A stretch of DNA of 64,000 nt, taken from NCBI RefSeq assembly GCF_001546115.1, contig NZ_KQ955209.1, positions 483,949 to 547,948 of the forward strand, read 5' to 3'. The notes beneath the pieces are model-generated. The model was not told where the DNA came from and ran no database searches. It saw only the letters and a program-made list of their open reading frames with translations. Of this stretch, positions 62,101 to 64,000 are shown one piece after another. Numbering within the stretch: the first letter of the stretch is position 1; the number at the start of each line of letters is the position of its first letter. The stretch comes from Paracoccus aminovorans (GTDB lineage Bacteria; Pseudomonadota; Alphaproteobacteria; Rhodobacterales; Rhodobacteraceae). Both the position numbers and the translations under genes were made by a program.

Positions 62101-62463
62101 GGCGGTGGCCGAGGCCACTGACGGCTGGTGCGCCGACGTGGTCTTTGAATGCTCGGGCGTCGCGCCGGCGATCCTGTCGATGCACCAGCTTGCCCGGCCC
62201 GGCGGCGCCATCGTGCTGGTCGGCATGCCGGTCGATCCGGTGCCGGTCGATATCGTCGGGCTGCAAGCCAAGGAACTGCGGGTCGAGAGCGTGTTCCGCT
62301 ATGCCAATGTCTACGACCGCGCCATCGCACTGATCGCCTCGGGCACGGTGGACCTGAAGCCACTGATCTCGGCCTCGATCCCCATCGAGGACAGCATCGC
62401 CGGCTTCGCGCCGCCCTGGCCCGCGAGACCGACGTGAAGCTGCAGATCGTCATGCGCGAATAG
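62101..62463 (+). pseudogene. Xylitol dehydrogenase-like MDR, C-terminal fragment
   Basis: Roughly the last 120 residues of a zinc-type polyol dehydrogenase: DVVFECSGVAPAILSMHQLA, RPGGAIVLVGMPVDPVPVDI, FRYANVYDRAIALIASG, VDLKPLISASIPIEDSIAGF. A frame change near 62410 is needed to reach the natural end RETDVKLQIVMRE-stop at 62463. The catalytic half is missing. It was spliced onto the kinase relic by a deletion. Confidence 0.78.
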
Positions 62464-62606
62464 CTGCCGGCCGGTCTGGGGCGCGGCTTGGGCTTCCCAT
62501 GCCCGCCGCGTTCCCGCTCGGCGGATCGGCGCTGTCCCTGGCCGAAGCGATTGACAGGTTCCGGCGCGGCGGGCGTAGTGGAGTCTCATTCTTCTGGGGG
62601 TGCGAC

Positions 62607-64000
62607 ATGGCTCGGATAGAAGGAACCAACAATTCGGAAGCCCTGGTCGGGACATTCCTGTCCGACGACATTTCCGGCCTTGGCGGTAATGATACGCTGC
62701 ACGGGGGCTTCGGCGACGACTGGCTTTACGGCGATGCCGGCAATGACGTGCTGTTCGGCGGCTATCAGGACGACCGGCTTTATGGCGGGACCGGCGCCGA
62801 CACGCTTTGGGGAGATACCGGAGACGACCATTTCGTCGGCGGCGCGGGCGGCGATCTGATGCGCGGCGGCGCGGGCAACGACACCTTCGACCAGACCAAC
62901 CTGATCGACGCCCCCGGCGACCGTATCTTCGGCGGTGATGGCATCGACCTGTTGCGGCTGGATTTCGGCGCCGTCGCCGGTCCGGTTCGCTTCGCCCTCC
63001 AGGATCCCACGGTCACCGTGACGCTGCGCTTCGGCTCGGCCCCCGCCTTTACCTTCCGCGAGATCGAGTCCTTCGATATCGCGGGCAGCGACTATGCCGA
63101 CCGGCTGGCCGGGTGGATCCATGATGACACGCTGGACGGCGGCCTGGGCAACGATACGCTGCTGGGCGGCCTGGGATCGGATGCGCTGTCCGGCGAGGAA
63201 GGCAACGACCAGATCCGCGGCGGCGGCGATGCCGATCGCCTCTATGGCGACGCCGGAAACGACTCCCTTTGGGGCGATGCCGGCGATGATGCGCTGCGGG
63301 GCGGCAGCGGCAACGACTGGATGGATGGCAGCGGTGGAAACGACGATCTGGAAGGCGGATCAGGCAGCGACCGCCTGATCGGCGGCGACGGCAATGACGA
63401 GTTGCGAAGCGATAGCTATTATTCGGATACCGGCCGCGAGCGCGATATCCTGATCGGCAATCTCGGCAATGACAGCCTGTCGATCGGGATCAATGACCAT
63501 GCCGATGGCGGCGTGGGCTTCGACCGCATTCATGTCGATTTCACGCAGGTCACGGCGCAGATCGTCTGGTCCTTCTCTGCGGCTGCGAAGCAATTCGCCA
63601 ACGGCACCCGCGTTGCGAACGCCGAGATCCTGGATTACGAGGGCGGCAGCGCCCGCGATGTCATCACCGGCTGGAACCTTGCCGACCGCATCGAAGGCAA
63701 TGGTGGCCATGACGTGCTGGCTGGCGCCGGCGGCAACGACACGCTGGATGGCGGGCGCGGCAACGATATGCTGCGCGGCGGCGTCGGCAACGACGTGCTT
63801 TACCACGAATCCGGCAATGACACCCTGTGGGGCGAGGCGGGGAACGACCAGTTCTTCATCGGCTTCGACGAGGACGTGAACCTGCCCTATCGGGCGGTGA
63901 TCGACGGCGGACTCGGCTGGGACAAGGTCGTCTTTACCAGTTCCGAGCTGGGCGCGGTGGTCGATCTTGAGAACCAGGCGCGCAATACCGGGCTGGCCTA
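62607..64000 (+). CDS. Large RTX calcium-binding repeat protein (3' end outside window)
   Basis: An uninterrupted frame from ATG 62607 (MARIEGTNNSEALVGTFLSD) runs off the window after 464 codons. There is no signal peptide. It has repeated blocks of GGxGNDxLxG nonapeptides at residues ~25-95, ~170-275 and ~365-410. These alternate with non-repetitive beta-rich insertions (DRIFGGDGIDLLRLDFGAVA, REIESFDIAGSDYADRL, VSFDRIHVDF-like segments). Type I secretion and a surface or matrix role are expected from the family. A GGGGG stretch sits 6 bases before the start. It is separated from the polyol-dehydrogenase relic by 143 non-coding bases. Confidence 0.88.
   Translation, partial: MARIEGTNNSEALVGTFLSDDISGLGGNDTLHGGFGDDWLYGDAGNDVLFGGYQDDRLYGGTGADTLWGDTGDDHFVGGAGGDLMRGGAGNDTFDQTNLIDAPGDRIFGGDGIDLLRLDFGAVAGPVRFALQDPTVTVTLRFGSAPAFTFREIESFDIAGSDYADRLAGWIHDDTLDGGLGNDTLLGGLGSDALSGEEGNDQIRGGGDADRLYGDAGNDSLWGDAGDDALRGGSGNDWMDGSGGNDDLEGGSGSDRLIGGDGNDELRSDSYYSDTGRERDILIGNLGNDSLSIGINDHADGGVGFDRIHVDFTQVTAQIVWSFSAAAKQFANGTRVANAEILDYEGGSARDVITGWNLADRIEGNGGHDVLAGAGGNDTLDGGRGNDMLRGGVGNDVLYHESGNDTLWGEAGNDQFFIGFDEDVNLPYRAVIDGGLGWDKVVFTSSELGAVVDLENQARNTGLA

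Noticed and set aside
62670-63850. Repeat-rich DNA near the right end as a possible CRISPR array
   Set aside because: Same explanation: it codes for GGxGxDxLx calcium-binding repeats in one continuous frame.

Overview
The window is GC-rich throughout, with many ATGA-type start/stop overlaps. The gene families (aztABCD zinc importer, pseudoazurin, TRAP transporters, a bcsN-type cellulose operon, phoX, a Zur/COG0523 cluster) point to an alphaproteobacterium of the Rhodobacteraceae, most likely Paracoccus or a close relative. This is inferred from gene content alone; no rRNA gene is present.

Layout. 1-1084: 3' end of a fused TRAP-TAXI permease. 1700-11061 (minus): one tightly packed hexuronate/aldonate operon, gntR-dctPQM-(idonate/gulonate dehydrogenase)-(FMN 2-hydroxyacid dehydrogenase)-uxuA-uxuB-kdgK. 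It imports a sugar acid and feeds it through fructuronate, mannonate and KDG to KDPG. 11.1-12.9 kb: a graveyard of IS3 and IS66 pieces and a LysR stump. 13240-27720 (plus): cellulose operon bcsN-bcsA-bcsB-bcsZ-TPR protein, followed by a hybrid histidine kinase, CheR and a REC-PAS-GGDEF cyclase, then an RTX protein. The cyclase plausibly supplies the c-di-GMP read by the PilZ domain of BcsA. 27.7-33.6 kb: an accessory segment with an intact IS5/IS427-type element, broken IS copies, an outer-membrane-protein stump, and a DUF927 ATPase preceded by a striking inverted array of TTGGA repeats and DnaA-box-like sites.

33579-40045 (minus): metal locus with a periplasmic siderophore esterase, TonB receptor, PepSY membrane protein, PCuAC copper chaperone and a small DUF2946-like protein. 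40196-44457 (plus): a cobalamin riboswitch followed by a translationally coupled operon of a FecBCD-type ABC importer, pseudoazurin and a SAM methyltransferase. 44642-46633: phoX. 46695-54.8 kb: a zinc regulon made of aztABCD (minus), DUF1007-NicO transporter (plus) and zur-COG0523 GTPase-flavoprotein (plus), with two nearly identical 18-bp Zur-type operators. The flavoprotein is frameshifted and cut by an intact IS21 element (54818-57296).

57557-61140: an NCS1 permease with a C-terminal zinc-ribbon-like tail, convergent with an AmiR/AmiC ligand-responsive antitermination pair. 61.4-62.5 kb: a chimeric ruin of a PAS/HWE histidine kinase fused to the 3' end of a xylitol-dehydrogenase-like gene. 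62607-64000: start of a second, larger RTX protein that runs off the window.
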